In this document: positions 15,407-24,565 of the stretch, one piece after another
Position numbering within the stretch: position 1 is the first letter of the stretch
Layout of the letters: each line of letters begins with the position of its first letter
Assembly: GCF_030864005.1 (NCBI RefSeq)
Contig: NZ_CP132976.1
Location: 496,001-560,000, forward strand
DNA length: 64,000 nucleotides
Reading direction: 5' to 3'
Source of the DNA: Achromobacter seleniivolatilans
Lineage (GTDB): Bacteria; Pseudomonadota; Gammaproteobacteria; Burkholderiales; Burkholderiaceae_B
The notes under the pieces: model-generated
Seen by the model: only the letters and a program-made list of their open reading frames with translations
What the model was told of the DNA's origin: nothing
Databases searched by the model: none
Position numbers and translations under genes: made by a program

Positions 15407-15733
15407 ATGAAGAAACACCACGTCTTTGCTTTCCTGCTTGCCGCCTTTTGCGCGGGCGGTGCCGCCCAGGCGCAAACCGCTCCCCCCACGCAGGAATATC
15501 AATACCCCAGCGTGCCTTCCAAGGATGGCAGCCTGTCGCCGCCTTCCACGTTGCGAATGACGGTTACGCCAGATCCGAGTTCGGGTCCGGTGGTGATCCG
15601 CGATTCCGCTGCAAGCCAGGCGGAGTACGTGCGCTGCCGCGAAGTATCGGACCGCGCTGCCGTGTCGAATGAGCAGATGCAGTCCGGGGTGTTGCAGTGC
15701 CTGAAAGAGCTGGAACAGCGGCGCCAGCAGTAG
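15407..15733 (+). CDS. Small secreted hypothetical protein
   Basis: The 108-residue product has a clear signal peptide (MKKHHVFAFLLAAFCAGGAAQAQ) and a ribosome site (GAGAGG) just upstream. The mature protein is hydrophilic: a Pro/Ser-rich first half (PPTQEYQYPSVPSKDG) and a helical second half with two Cys (VRCREVSDRA, LQCLKELEQRRQQ). No family is recognised. It is located before an AraC regulator on the same strand but separated by about 100 bases. Confidence 0.65.
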   Translation: MKKHHVFAFLLAAFCAGGAAQAQTAPPTQEYQYPSVPSKDGSLSPPSTLRMTVTPDPSSGPVVIRDSAASQAEYVRCREVSDRAAVSNEQMQSGVLQCLKELEQRRQQ

Positions 15734-15778
15734 CGCTGGCAGATCGCCCAGGTGAGGGGCGGCTTTCTGTTCTGGTCA

Positions 15779-15799
15779 AATGGTAATAATATTCAATCT
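15779..15799. promoter_or_regulatory. Weak Fur-box-like sequence before the AraC regulator gene
   Basis: AATGGTAATAATATTCAATCT shows partial similarity to the GATAATGATAATCATTATC Fur consensus and lies about 35 bases upstream of the regulator's GTG. Iron-repressed expression is plausible, as for other siderophore-uptake regulators, but the match is poor. Confidence 0.3.
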
Positions 15800-15834
15800 C
15801 ATCAATAAGGCGCGCCTTTAGCCGGCGGCTCCCC

Positions 15835-16707
15835 GTGACCGCTATCCCTCCCGAACTTGATTGGTCCGTATCGGCCGCCACGCCAGCGATGTCGCTGGCT
15901 GGTGGCACCTTGCGTTTCAGCCGGAACGAGCGCGTGCAAGAACATCTGGACCCCGGCTTAAAGCTGGTGCTGGTGCTGGATGGCGACCTGCGCTATCGCG
16001 TGTGCGGGGCGGCCGCAACCCAAGTAAGCGGGCCATTGCTGCATCTGAGTTTGTGCCACGATGCCATGGGTATGGAACACGAATTTGGCGCGGACCGGTC
16101 GCTTCGATTCGTTTCCTTGCGCACCAGCCTGGATCATCTGCGTGAAGCCTTTGCCCTGGACCCGGCCGATGTGGGGGCGCTGTTGCGTGCCCCGCGCGGC
16201 GCCGTCGCTTATGCGGATGCCAATCTGCGGGTGGATCAGGCTTTGCAGGCCGTGGGCCATCAAATGTTGGCATGCCCCGTACAGGGGCCGCTTAAACGGC
16301 TCTACCTGTCGGCCAAGGCGTTGGAGTTGACAGCATTGGCCATCAACGCCTTGCAGCCAGCCGCTAGCGGGGCGTCTGATAAGGTCGCGGCTGGCGATGC
16401 AGAGCGCCTGCATTACGCCCGCGACCTGATTCTGGCGAACCTGCAGGCGCCTCCTGCCTTGCCCGATCTGGCGCGGCAGGCGGGCGTCAACGTCAATAAG
16501 CTGACGACCGGTTTTCGCAAGCTGTTCGGACTGAGCGTGTACGCCTTCGTCCGCGAGCGCCGCATGGAACAGGCGCATGCCTTGTTGGCCGCAGGCACAT
16601 TTTCCGTGTCCGAAGCGGCCTACGCCTGCGGCTACACCGATTCGCACTTCAGCAAGGCTTTTCAGCGCCGCTACGGCATTCTGCCCAGCAGTCTGGCGGC
16701 ACGCTAG
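15835..16707 (+). CDS. AraC-family regulator of siderophore uptake (PchR/AlcR type)
   Basis: The 290-residue protein starts at GTG 15835. The C-terminal third has the two HTH motifs of AraC proteins: PPALPDLARQAGVNVNKLTTGFRKLFGLSV and SVSEAAYACGYTDSHFSKAFQRRYGILPS. The N-terminal domain (HLDPGLKLVLVLDGDLRYRV) resembles the ligand-sensing part of PchR, AlcR and YbtA, which bind a ferric siderophore and activate receptor genes. The TonB receptor follows about 100 bases downstream, supporting that role here. Confidence 0.85.
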   Translation: MTAIPPELDWSVSAATPAMSLAGGTLRFSRNERVQEHLDPGLKLVLVLDGDLRYRVCGAAATQVSGPLLHLSLCHDAMGMEHEFGADRSLRFVSLRTSLDHLREAFALDPADVGALLRAPRGAVAYADANLRVDQALQAVGHQMLACPVQGPLKRLYLSAKALELTALAINALQPAASGASDKVAAGDAERLHYARDLILANLQAPPALPDLARQAGVNVNKLTTGFRKLFGLSVYAFVRERRMEQAHALLAAGTFSVSEAAYACGYTDSHFSKAFQRRYGILPSSLAAR

Positions 16708-16774
16708 ACAAAAACTTCCGCAATCGCCAATGAAACTTCCGCAATCGCCAGCGGCCGCTTCTGCTCGTCTCTAG

Positions 16775-16797
16775 AATTATTTGAGAATAATTCTCAG
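16775..16797. promoter_or_regulatory. Fur box upstream of the TonB-dependent receptor
   Basis: AATTATTTGAGAATAATTCTCAG contains the perfect palindrome GAGAAT-A-ATTCTC (16783-16795) and resembles the Fur consensus. It ends about 17 bases before the receptor's ATG, so Fur binding would block transcription under iron repletion. Confidence 0.75.
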
Positions 16798-16813
16798 TAA
16801 TAAAGAAAGAGGA

Positions 16814-18943
16814 ATGGCGGTGCGTAAACAGGTGAAGACAGGGGCGGGACGACCGCAAAACGGCGCTGGGCGCGCCGTGCATTGGCCGCTATGGCTCGCG
16901 GTCGTGGCCGGACCCGCGCTGGCGCAGGATGCGCCATCGTTGCCCGCAGTGACAGTCAGCGGGGAGGGCGTGGCGCATGACACTCCCACAGTAGGCAAGC
17001 TGCCGCTGACCGTGCGTGAGATTCCGCAGTCCGTCACGGTGATCGGCCTCACGCAGATGCGCGAACAAAATCTGCAAAGCCTGGACGATGTGATGCAGCA
17101 CGCAACTGGCATCACAGTGCAGCCGTACCAACTGCTGACCACGGCGTACTACTCGCGCGGCTTCAAGGTGGATTCGTTCGAGCAGGACGGCGTGCCCGTG
17201 CTGATGGGCAATATGGCCGCTTCGCCTCAAGACATGGCGGTATACGAGCGTGTGGAAATTCTGCGCGGCGCAAATGGTCTGCTGCATGGATCTGGCAATC
17301 CTGCTGCCACCGTCAACCTGGTGCGCAAACGGCCGCAGCGGGAGTTCTCGTTCAATGGTTCAGTCAGCGCCGGCAGCTGGGACCGCTATCGCGCCGAAGC
17401 CGATCTGGGCGGGCCGCTCAATGACAGCGGCAGCGTGCGCGGACGCGTCGTCACTGCGGTTGAAGACCGTGGCTATTTCTACGATGTGGCGGACCAGCAA
17501 TCGGCGCTGTTCTATGGCATTGGCGAAGTGGACCTGGGTCCGAACACCGTGTTGTCGGCGGGGCTGCAATATCAGCGTATCCGGTCGACCACCAACATGG
17601 CGGGCGTGCCGCGCTACAAAGATGGCGGCGACATTGGCTTGGCTCGATCCACCTACCTGGATGCCGCCTGGGACCGCTTTAACTGGGACACGACCCGGGT
17701 GTTCGCGGACCTGGAACATGGCTTTGGCGATGGTTGGAAGGCCAAGATCAGCGCCAACTATCTCACCGCTGATAGCAACCTGAAGTACGCGGGTGCATAT
17801 GGCGCAATCGACCGCCAAACTGGCACGGGCTCGCGGCTGATGGGCGGCGCCTACAAGTTCGACAACACGCAAGCGAGCGTGGACGCCTATGTCAGCGGCC
17901 CCGTTCAATGGTTTGGACGGCGCCACGAATTGCTGATTGGCGGCAATGCGCAACGCAGCACCACCGAGCAATACACCGGCATGTTGACGCCCGCGCTCAA
18001 TGTGCCGGTCAATGTGTTCGATTGGGACCCGCATAGCGTGCCAGAACCAGGTGTAGGCCCGTATACCTCGCCCGGCCAGACGCGCTTGAAGCAGCAGGGC
18101 ATTTACGGCATGGGCAGGTTTTCCCTGGCGGACCCCGTGACGCTGGTGTTGGGTGGCCGCATTAGCTGGTGGAACCAGACCGCGCCGGGCGCCAGCCAGC
18201 GGATCGATCCGGAGTTCACGCCGTATGGCGGTCTGATCGTGGATCTGAATTCGCAGTGGTCGGCGTACGGCAGCTATGCGCAGGTATTTCAACCGCAAAG
18301 CCAGTTGACGCGTGAGGGCAAACCGCTGGATCCGATTACCGGCACCAACTATGAAGCGGGTGTGAAGGGCGAACTGGCGGGGGGCGCGCTGAACGTATCG
18401 CTGGCCGTTTTTCAGATTCAGCAGAAGAACCGCGCGCAGCAGGACCCGGAGTGGCCCTGCGTGGGCAACAACTGCTACTACATCTCTGGCGGGGAAGTTC
18501 GCAGCCGCGGTTTCGAGGCCGAAGCCAATGGACAGATCACGCCCAATTGGTCGGTCGCTGCGGGCTACACGTTTAACACCAGCAAATATCTGACGGATGC
18601 CGTCTCCAACGGGCAGCCGTTTGCCAGTTTCACACCCAAGCACATCTTCCGCTTGTGGACGAACTACGCGCTGCCCGTCATGGACCGACGCTTGAGCGTG
18701 GGCGGTGGATTGCAAATGCAGTCGGGCTATTCCACGGTGTCCGGTCCGGTCACGCTGCATCAGGGCGGCGTAACGCTGGTCGACCTGAGAATGGCCTATC
18801 GCGTGGATAAGCACGTGACCGTGGCGTTGAATCTCAACAACGTGTTTGACCGCGGTTACTACCAAAGCCTGTCTGGCACGTCGTGGAACAACCGCTACGG
18901 TGAACCCCGCAACGCAATGCTGACGCTGCGCGCTCAGTACTGA
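16814..18943 (+). CDS. TonB-dependent siderophore receptor
   Basis: From the ATG at 16814 (ribosome site AAAGAGG) the protein has 709 residues: a long signal peptide (HWPLWLAVVAGPALAQ), a plug domain (VTVSGEGVAHDTPTVGKLPL, REIPQSVTVIGLTQM, YERVEILRGANGLLHGSGNPAATVNLVRKRP) and a 22-strand beta-barrel ending with the C-terminal aromatic signature (LTLRAQY). The plug motif IPQSVTVI and the GSGNPAATVNLVRK segment are typical of siderophore receptors of the FhuE/FpvA/FptA class. There is no N-terminal signalling domain, so regulation is probably by the AraC protein upstream and Fur. The ligand is unknown. Confidence 0.92.
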   Translation: MAVRKQVKTGAGRPQNGAGRAVHWPLWLAVVAGPALAQDAPSLPAVTVSGEGVAHDTPTVGKLPLTVREIPQSVTVIGLTQMREQNLQSLDDVMQHATGITVQPYQLLTTAYYSRGFKVDSFEQDGVPVLMGNMAASPQDMAVYERVEILRGANGLLHGSGNPAATVNLVRKRPQREFSFNGSVSAGSWDRYRAEADLGGPLNDSGSVRGRVVTAVEDRGYFYDVADQQSALFYGIGEVDLGPNTVLSAGLQYQRIRSTTNMAGVPRYKDGGDIGLARSTYLDAAWDRFNWDTTRVFADLEHGFGDGWKAKISANYLTADSNLKYAGAYGAIDRQTGTGSRLMGGAYKFDNTQASVDAYVSGPVQWFGRRHELLIGGNAQRSTTEQYTGMLTPALNVPVNVFDWDPHSVPEPGVGPYTSPGQTRLKQQGIYGMGRFSLADPVTLVLGGRISWWNQTAPGASQRIDPEFTPYGGLIVDLNSQWSAYGSYAQVFQPQSQLTREGKPLDPITGTNYEAGVKGELAGGALNVSLAVFQIQQKNRAQQDPEWPCVGNNCYYISGGEVRSRGFEAEANGQITPNWSVAAGYTFNTSKYLTDAVSNGQPFASFTPKHIFRLWTNYALPVMDRRLSVGGGLQMQSGYSTVSGPVTLHQGGVTLVDLRMAYRVDKHVTVALNLNNVFDRGYYQSLSGTSWNNRYGEPRNAMLTLRAQY

Positions 18944-18955
18944 CCGTCAATCTGG

Positions 18956-18979
18956 AACGGCGCGCTGGGGCGCGCCGTT
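18956..18979 (+). terminator. GC-rich hairpin after the receptor gene
   Basis: AACGGCGCG-CTGGGG-CGCGCCGTT is a perfect 9-bp stem just after the receptor stop and 27 bases before the cupin gene. Without a T tract it could be an attenuating hairpin or RNA-stabilising element rather than a full terminator. Confidence 0.4.
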
Positions 18980-19006
18980 CGCCATCACTCAAGAGGCTTT
19001 CAAAAA

Positions 19007-19417
19007 ATGGCAGAGGATGCAATTTCCCCCCCAGCGGTCTTTGATTGGCTCGATCATTTCATGGCGTTGAGCCATGACGGCGGCATGCGTGAAATCGGCA
19101 AGCTGCGCCGTCTGTCGCCCCACGATGGCTGGCTGGTAGGCATCAAGGCCGTGCAGGACGATGCGGACGTGCATGGACATATGTGGGAACGCCACCCCGC
19201 AGGCGACGAAATGCTGTGCGTACTTGAAGGGCGAGTCGTCCTGACGCTTGCCGACGAAGAGGGCGCAGAGACTGATGTGCTGCTGGATACCCGGCGCAGC
19301 GCTGTCGTGCCACGCAACGTCTGGCACCGCCTGCATGTGGCCTGTCCTGGAAAAATCCTGTTCGTGACCCCGGGTCACGGCAGTGAACATCGCCGCGTCG
19401 CGGCGCCTGACGCATAG
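19007..19417 (+). CDS. Cupin-domain protein within the siderophore-uptake operon
   Basis: The 136-residue protein has a single cupin barrel: first motif around HGHMWERHPAGDEMLCVLEGRVVL, second around RSAVVPRNVWHRLHVACPGK. The His and Glu residues expected to bind a metal are present (HMWERHPAGDE, then WHRLH). It lies between the TonB receptor and an FptX/RhtX-like permease, only 6 bases before the latter. A cupin in a xenosiderophore-uptake operon might help release or modify the siderophore in the cytoplasm, but that is inference. Confidence 0.8.
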   Translation: MAEDAISPPAVFDWLDHFMALSHDGGMREIGKLRRLSPHDGWLVGIKAVQDDADVHGHMWERHPAGDEMLCVLEGRVVLTLADEEGAETDVLLDTRRSAVVPRNVWHRLHVACPGKILFVTPGHGSEHRRVAAPDA

Positions 19418-19423
19418 GAAACT

Positions 19424-20653
19424 TTGACCGTGAATCGATTGGCAAACGGGCGATTGTTCGTAATGATCGCCGCCCTGTATTTTTCTCAAGGCATCCCTCT
19501 TGGCATCGCCATGGAGGCCCTGCCCACACTGTTGCGCCGGGATGGCGCCGGTTTACACGTCTTGGCGTGGTTGCCGCTGGCAGGCCTGCCCTGGGTTCTC
19601 AAGTTTTCGTGGGCATCACAGGTAGACAATCACTGGCGCCCGGCGATGGGCAGGCGCCGCAGCTGGATCGTGCCGATGCAGGCGGTGGTGCTGGTTTGCC
19701 TGGCACTTGTCACGCTGGTAGGGGTGTCTTCAGCCAGCGCTGCCTGGGTCGTGGGCTTGATGGCGATTGCATCGCTGGCCAGCGCCACGCAAGACATCGC
19801 CACCGATGCGCTGACGGCCGAACGCTTCGATGGCCAAGCGTTGGCGCGTGCGAACGCGGTGCAGGTGGGCGGCACTATGGTGGGGTTTTTCTTTGGCGGT
19901 CCGGGGTGTTTGATCATGGCTGGTTATATCGGCCAGACGGCCGCGCTGGCCGTGCTGGCAGCGGTGGTTGCCTTCAGTTTGCTGATGGCATTCACGTGGC
20001 GCGAGACTGCGCTCGATACGTTGTCTGCGCACACGGCTCGCCAACGCGCTTCGCTGATGGGCTTTGTTCGCCGGCCGGGCGCATGGGCGCTAGCGTTGGC
20101 CGCTTTCTTGTCTGCCATGACCGCCGTGGCAGGTTACGGGCTGGCCAAGTTGTTCCTGGTGGATGCCGGCTGGGAAATCGAGGCCGTGGGCCGCATAGGC
20201 ATGGCCGGCGGCATGGTGACCGTGCTGCTGGGTTGCGGGGGCGGAGCGTGGCTGATTGGCCGGTTGGGTGCGCGCCGGGTGTTGGCGGTGGGCCTTGCCG
20301 CTTCGGGCGCGGCGGCCTTGGGCTGGATGGCGCAGGCGCAGGGTTGGGTGCCGCAGCAAACCGGTATGGCGTTTGTCTCGCAAGGGCTGGGGTCGTTCGG
20401 CGCGGGCGCCGCGTCTGTGGCGTTGATGACGTTAGCCATGCGTTTCGCTCGTCAGGGCCAGCAATCGGGCACCGACATGACCGCAGTGCAGAGCGCACGC
20501 GACCTGGGCGAGATCCTGACTTCGTCGATGATCACGGGCCTGGCTGCACAGGTCGGTTATGCGGGTGGTTTTGCCAGCGGCGTGATGGTGGCGGTTGTAA
20601 CCCTGCTGTTCACCGCCAGGGGGCTGGCGCGTCCGGTGACGCGCACAGCCTAG
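19424..20653 (+). CDS. MFS siderophore permease, RhtX/FptX-like
   Basis: This polytopic protein of up to 409 residues has about 12 hydrophobic segments. It opens with FVMIAALYFSQGIPLGIAMEALPTLLRRDG, typical of the RhtX/FptX inner-membrane siderophore permeases that import rhizobactin or pyochelin without an ABC transporter. ATQDIATDALTAERF is also characteristic. The start is either TTG 19424 or GTG 19430; the AGGA at 19416-19419 suits the GTG better. With the regulator, receptor and cupin it completes a single-component uptake route from outer membrane to cytoplasm. Confidence 0.85.
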   Translation: MTVNRLANGRLFVMIAALYFSQGIPLGIAMEALPTLLRRDGAGLHVLAWLPLAGLPWVLKFSWASQVDNHWRPAMGRRRSWIVPMQAVVLVCLALVTLVGVSSASAAWVVGLMAIASLASATQDIATDALTAERFDGQALARANAVQVGGTMVGFFFGGPGCLIMAGYIGQTAALAVLAAVVAFSLLMAFTWRETALDTLSAHTARQRASLMGFVRRPGAWALALAAFLSAMTAVAGYGLAKLFLVDAGWEIEAVGRIGMAGGMVTVLLGCGGGAWLIGRLGARRVLAVGLAASGAAALGWMAQAQGWVPQQTGMAFVSQGLGSFGAGAASVALMTLAMRFARQGQQSGTDMTAVQSARDLGEILTSSMITGLAAQVGYAGGFASGVMVAVVTLLFTARGLARPVTRTA

Positions 20654-20671
20654 CGGTACCCTCCGCTGGAA

Positions 20672-23600
20672 TTACGGAGATGGCATTGCTGCTATCTGCC
20701 GGGGCATGCCGCTGGTGGGTTGGGCCGCCGCTTTGGCGGGCTGAGTGCCTTTGGGGCTGTCTTTAGGGCTGTCTTTAGGGCTGCCTTTGGGGCCCGCCTG
20801 GGGAGCGGGTTTTGCGGGCGGACCCTTGGGCGGCGGTTTGACGGGAGCAGTCTTCGGCGCAGGTTTCACCGGAGCCGCCTTCTGCTCTTCAGCCAACAGG
20901 GTTTTGGGCAGGTCAAAGCCATCGAAACTGGCCTGCGTGAACGGATTGTTGGATTTTTCGGCGGTGATCCGGTAGCGCATGGCGCCGTCGGCGGCAGAGA
21001 AACTCAGGTCCACGCTTTGCGCGGTGGCGCTGTCCAGGCGTGCCTGGCTCAACAGCCTGAACATGGACCACGAACCCCGGTAGACCAGCCCGCTGCTGGT
21101 GCCGCCGCTTCCGACCAAAGTGATGCGGCTTTCAGTGGAGTCGCCCAGGTTGTTGGGCCAGATGAGACCGATGCTATTGCTGGGGCCGTGGCTGTAAGCG
21201 ATCAACTGGCCTTCCACGCTTAACACGCTGCTGCGCCGGGTGGACGTCAGTCCCAGGGGCTGGATGCTGAATTGCACGCCCAATGCGCCGCGGCTGTTGA
21301 AGAAGGCGTCACGGATCCGGTCGGCTGCCAGCAGCTGATTCAGCACGTCCATACGCACCAGGTAACCGCCCCGGCGTTCGGAATAGAGCGCTTCCAGGTT
21401 TTCGTCGAAGAACAGCCTTAGATATTGGTCCTTGAACTGGGCCAGCCGGCCCTGGGGGCCAAACAGGATGGTGAAATCTTCCAGCGATGCGTCGTTTCGG
21501 CTGGCCGGGTTGAACGGGTAGCGGCTGGCCAGACGTTCGTTGTAGTAGCGGTATACGTCCACTTCCCAACGCCGCTCCAGTTCCTTCAGCGCTTCAATCA
21601 GCAACACCTGAGATGACTCTTCCGCCAGTTTTTTCACATGACGATTGAGCGGTTCGGGCAAGCCAGCGGCCACGCGTTGCAGGTTGGCGATGTGATCGGT
21701 GCCTTTGAGGGCAAACCGGTCCATCACGATCGCCAGCGCGGCCTTGCCGGGTTCGGGGCTGTCCTGCACTCCCTTCATGGTGTCGTAAACGCGGGCGATG
21801 GCGGCCATGCTTTCGTCCATATAGGACGGCTTGTCACCCTTGCCCGCGAGCAGTTCGGCAAGCGGGGCAAAGGGCCGGGCGATATCGGCGACATGCGGTC
21901 CGTTGGCGCCAGCGGCAGTGATGGCGGACGGCGCGGGGTCGGTGCCCTGCGCTGACGTCGTGGCAACTGCGGGCAGAGGAGGGCTAAGTACCGTGTTGTC
22001 ACGCACGGTTTCGACCAGGCGGCGCAACGGCGCTGCTGGGCTTGTCACTGCGGCCAACACGTCGACGGCCTGGCCTAGATCGTCGAAATCCACGACTTCC
22101 AGGCGGCTCAGGCCGCGCTGCCAGTTGTCAATGTAGTCACTGCTGTAAATGGCGCGGATGCGTTCTGCCAGCACCTGTTTGTCGGCTTCGGAGTAGTCGA
22201 TACGTTTGCGTTCGCCCAACGTCCATTGGTCGATCATGGCCAGGTCAGTGAAGTCCTTACCATGCGGCGCGAAGTAGCCGTGATAACCCGCTGCCGTGAG
22301 CAGTGCGTCAATACGCGTGGACCCGCCTGCCGGCGCGTCTGGCGCAGCGGGGTCCTTGTAGACGATGTCAAATGCCGGACCGACCTCGTTGCGCAGGTCT
22401 AGCGAGGTGTGCAGAATTTTCCCGGCGTGTTCGCGCATCGTCATGTAAACGCGTTGGGACATGGGTATCTGGCGCAAGCGCTGCTGCACTTCGGCAACGC
22501 GGGCGCGGTTCTGGGGCAGCTCGGCATCGGCATATTGCATCGCGTATTCCAGGTGGCGCATCAGTCCGCTTTGCACCGGACCGTTGCCCGGGAACGCCGC
22601 CTGCCATTGTTGCGTCATCCAGTCTTCGACGATAGGCGAGCGCCGGTTCGGGCGGTCTTCAATCATGCGGTAGACGCGAAGCGCGGCCAACTGCTGATTG
22701 CTGCCTGAAGGGGCGCTGTTGATGGCGTTCATGACGCCGCCTGCCAGTTCGGGCAAAAAGCGCTTGGATAACAATTGCAGGTAGGCTTCGTCCACTTTCG
22801 GGCCGATCTTGCGGCCTTGGTACAGGCCCATGTCTGAAACCACGGGCCAGGCTTTGCGGTAATCGCCAACCAGCGCAACAGCGCTGCGGATCTGGTCCAG
22901 CGGCTTCAGCAAGTTGTGCCCGGTAGGGTCTGTGCCGCTGTCAATTCGGTGTGCGCCGAATTCACGGCTCTTGTCCAGTACAGACACCGCGATCTGACGA
23001 TTGACGCCGAAGTAGTGATACCAGCCGCCAACCAGCAGCAAGGTGCCCAGGGCCGCAACGCCAAAGCCAACCATCAAGGTGCGACGCTTGTCCGCCAGTA
23101 CCTTGAGATTGTCGCCAGCCAGCCCGGCCTCGGGGTAGATGACCCGTTGGAACAATTGTTGAGCGAAGTACACCACCGAGCGCCCGCTGGGTTGAGCCTC
23201 GGCCAAGGGTTCACTCAGGCCATACGATTGGGATGCCGCGTTGATAAAGGCATCACACAGCAGGCCCTGCTGATACACGGAAGAAAAGTACACGCCGCGC
23301 GGCAAAGCCGGAGTGATGTAGCGGTCACTGCCCAGCACATCCGCCAGGAAACCCAGCAGTACGGGCCGCATGCCTGCAAGTTGGCGAACCAGTGAAAACA
23401 GCGCCTCGCGCGCGTCTTGGGAACTTGCCTCGCCCAACGCGTCGAAGATCTGTTCGTTCAGCCGGCCGATGAATCCGTCATAACGTCCTGCCAGCTCTTG
23501 CAGCCACGCGTCATAGTCATGCACGGAGTCCAGCGTAAAGGTGAAGCCGAAGATGTCTTCGCGCACCGAGCGCGGCAACCGGGCAAAGAACGGTTCAAAG

Positions 23601-24550
23601 CCAGTGAGTAAATCGAATTTGCTCAGAACCACATACAGCGGCGGGCGCGTACCCAGATGCCGGCTGAGTTCGGCCAGACGGGTGCGCAGCAGAATCGCCA
23701 GCGCCTTGCGGTCGCTAGCCTTCTGATTCAGCAGTGTTACCAGGTCAACCATCAGCACCACGCCGTTGAGCGGGCGGCGGCTGCGGTTTCGTCCCAGCCA
23801 ATCAATCAGACTGACCCACAGCCGCGCATGCGTGCCTGGGGGCAAAGTGATGCGCGGGGCAGGAGCCGGAGTAGAAGCCGGGGTAGAAGCAGGGGCGGAA
23901 GTGGCCGATGCCGTCTCGTTCGTGATGGCGGGCTCAGGATTCGGATCACTCTCGTTCTGACTGATTATTTCGCCTGGCGGATCGATCAACACCGCCTGAT
24001 CCCCCATCCACCAATCGATCACATAGGCCAGGTCGGGATCGGCGTAGCCGCGCCGCGCACCGGCCTTGACTTCACCGGTCAACGAAAAGCTTTGATTCGA
24101 CCGGTTGATGAAACTGGTCTTGCCGCTGTTCTCTTGTCCCAAGACCAGATACCAGGGCAATTCATACAGCGCATTGCGGCCATGCAAGTTGGCCCTCAAT
24201 ACGGCCAAGCTTTGATCCAGCGCGCGTTCCTGCGCCTGCACATAGCGCAGTGTGGGGTCTTCCTGGCGCATTGTTGCAGCGCTGCTCTCGGACTCAAGCC
24301 GGCGATTGCGGCGGCGCAGCGTCCAGCCCCACGCCAACAGGGGAATCATCAACAAGACCAGCGTGCAGAGCACGCGCATCGACAGATCCGCCAATGGCCG
24401 GTGTTCTCGCCAGGTCCAGTGCGGTCCCAACCACCAGATGCCGATCAGCAGAAACACGATGGCAAGTGCCAGCAGAATCGGCATCGAACTTTTGAAACGG
24501 CCCAGCACGGGTTTCCCGTAGCGCTTGAGATAAGACCAGATGTTCTTCAT
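20672..24550 (-). CDS. tssM: Type VI secretion membrane protein TssM (IcmF)
   Basis: The 1292-residue inner-membrane protein has two N-terminal transmembrane helices (about 23-42 and 58-77) and a third near 490-510 (MVGFGVAALGTLLLVGGWYHYFG). Between them is a cytoplasmic NTPase-like domain with intact Walker A GQENSGKTS (138-146). The long periplasmic part follows IcmF/TssM. With TssL and TssJ it forms the membrane complex of the secretion machine. Unusually the C-terminus ends in a Pro/Lys/Ala-rich tail (about the last 70 residues, KPAPKTAPVKPPPKGPPAKP), encoded partly by short tandem repeats. It is last in the minus-strand operon, 15 bases after tssA. Confidence 0.95.
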   Translation of the reverse strand: MKNIWSYLKRYGKPVLGRFKSSMPILLALAIVFLLIGIWWLGPHWTWREHRPLADLSMRVLCTLVLLMIPLLAWGWTLRRRNRRLESESSAATMRQEDPTLRYVQAQERALDQSLAVLRANLHGRNALYELPWYLVLGQENSGKTSFINRSNQSFSLTGEVKAGARRGYADPDLAYVIDWWMGDQAVLIDPPGEIISQNESDPNPEPAITNETASATSAPASTPASTPAPAPRITLPPGTHARLWVSLIDWLGRNRSRRPLNGVVLMVDLVTLLNQKASDRKALAILLRTRLAELSRHLGTRPPLYVVLSKFDLLTGFEPFFARLPRSVREDIFGFTFTLDSVHDYDAWLQELAGRYDGFIGRLNEQIFDALGEASSQDAREALFSLVRQLAGMRPVLLGFLADVLGSDRYITPALPRGVYFSSVYQQGLLCDAFINAASQSYGLSEPLAEAQPSGRSVVYFAQQLFQRVIYPEAGLAGDNLKVLADKRRTLMVGFGVAALGTLLLVGGWYHYFGVNRQIAVSVLDKSREFGAHRIDSGTDPTGHNLLKPLDQIRSAVALVGDYRKAWPVVSDMGLYQGRKIGPKVDEAYLQLLSKRFLPELAGGVMNAINSAPSGSNQQLAALRVYRMIEDRPNRRSPIVEDWMTQQWQAAFPGNGPVQSGLMRHLEYAMQYADAELPQNRARVAEVQQRLRQIPMSQRVYMTMREHAGKILHTSLDLRNEVGPAFDIVYKDPAAPDAPAGGSTRIDALLTAAGYHGYFAPHGKDFTDLAMIDQWTLGERKRIDYSEADKQVLAERIRAIYSSDYIDNWQRGLSRLEVVDFDDLGQAVDVLAAVTSPAAPLRRLVETVRDNTVLSPPLPAVATTSAQGTDPAPSAITAAGANGPHVADIARPFAPLAELLAGKGDKPSYMDESMAAIARVYDTMKGVQDSPEPGKAALAIVMDRFALKGTDHIANLQRVAAGLPEPLNRHVKKLAEESSQVLLIEALKELERRWEVDVYRYYNERLASRYPFNPASRNDASLEDFTILFGPQGRLAQFKDQYLRLFFDENLEALYSERRGGYLVRMDVLNQLLAADRIRDAFFNSRGALGVQFSIQPLGLTSTRRSSVLSVEGQLIAYSHGPSNSIGLIWPNNLGDSTESRITLVGSGGTSSGLVYRGSWSMFRLLSQARLDSATAQSVDLSFSAADGAMRYRITAEKSNNPFTQASFDGFDLPKTLLAEEQKAAPVKPAPKTAPVKPPPKGPPAKPAPQAGPKGSPKDSPKDSPKGTQPAKAAAQPTSGMPRQIAAMPSP
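20754..20789. repeat. 12-bp tandem repeat in tssM 3' end
   Basis: Three near-identical 12-bp units (GGGCTGTCTTTA, the third GGGCTGCCTTTG) encode a PKDSPKDSPKGS-type run in the TssM tail. Whole-codon units mean copy-number change alters length without frameshift. Confidence 0.75.
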
Positions 24551-24565
24551 CGCTTGACTCCTTCC

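Noticed and set aside
17360..18865. Long open frame (501 codons) antisense to the TonB receptor
   Set aside because: It is the complement of a well-supported gene, lacks known motifs, and such antisense frames are common in high-GC DNA.
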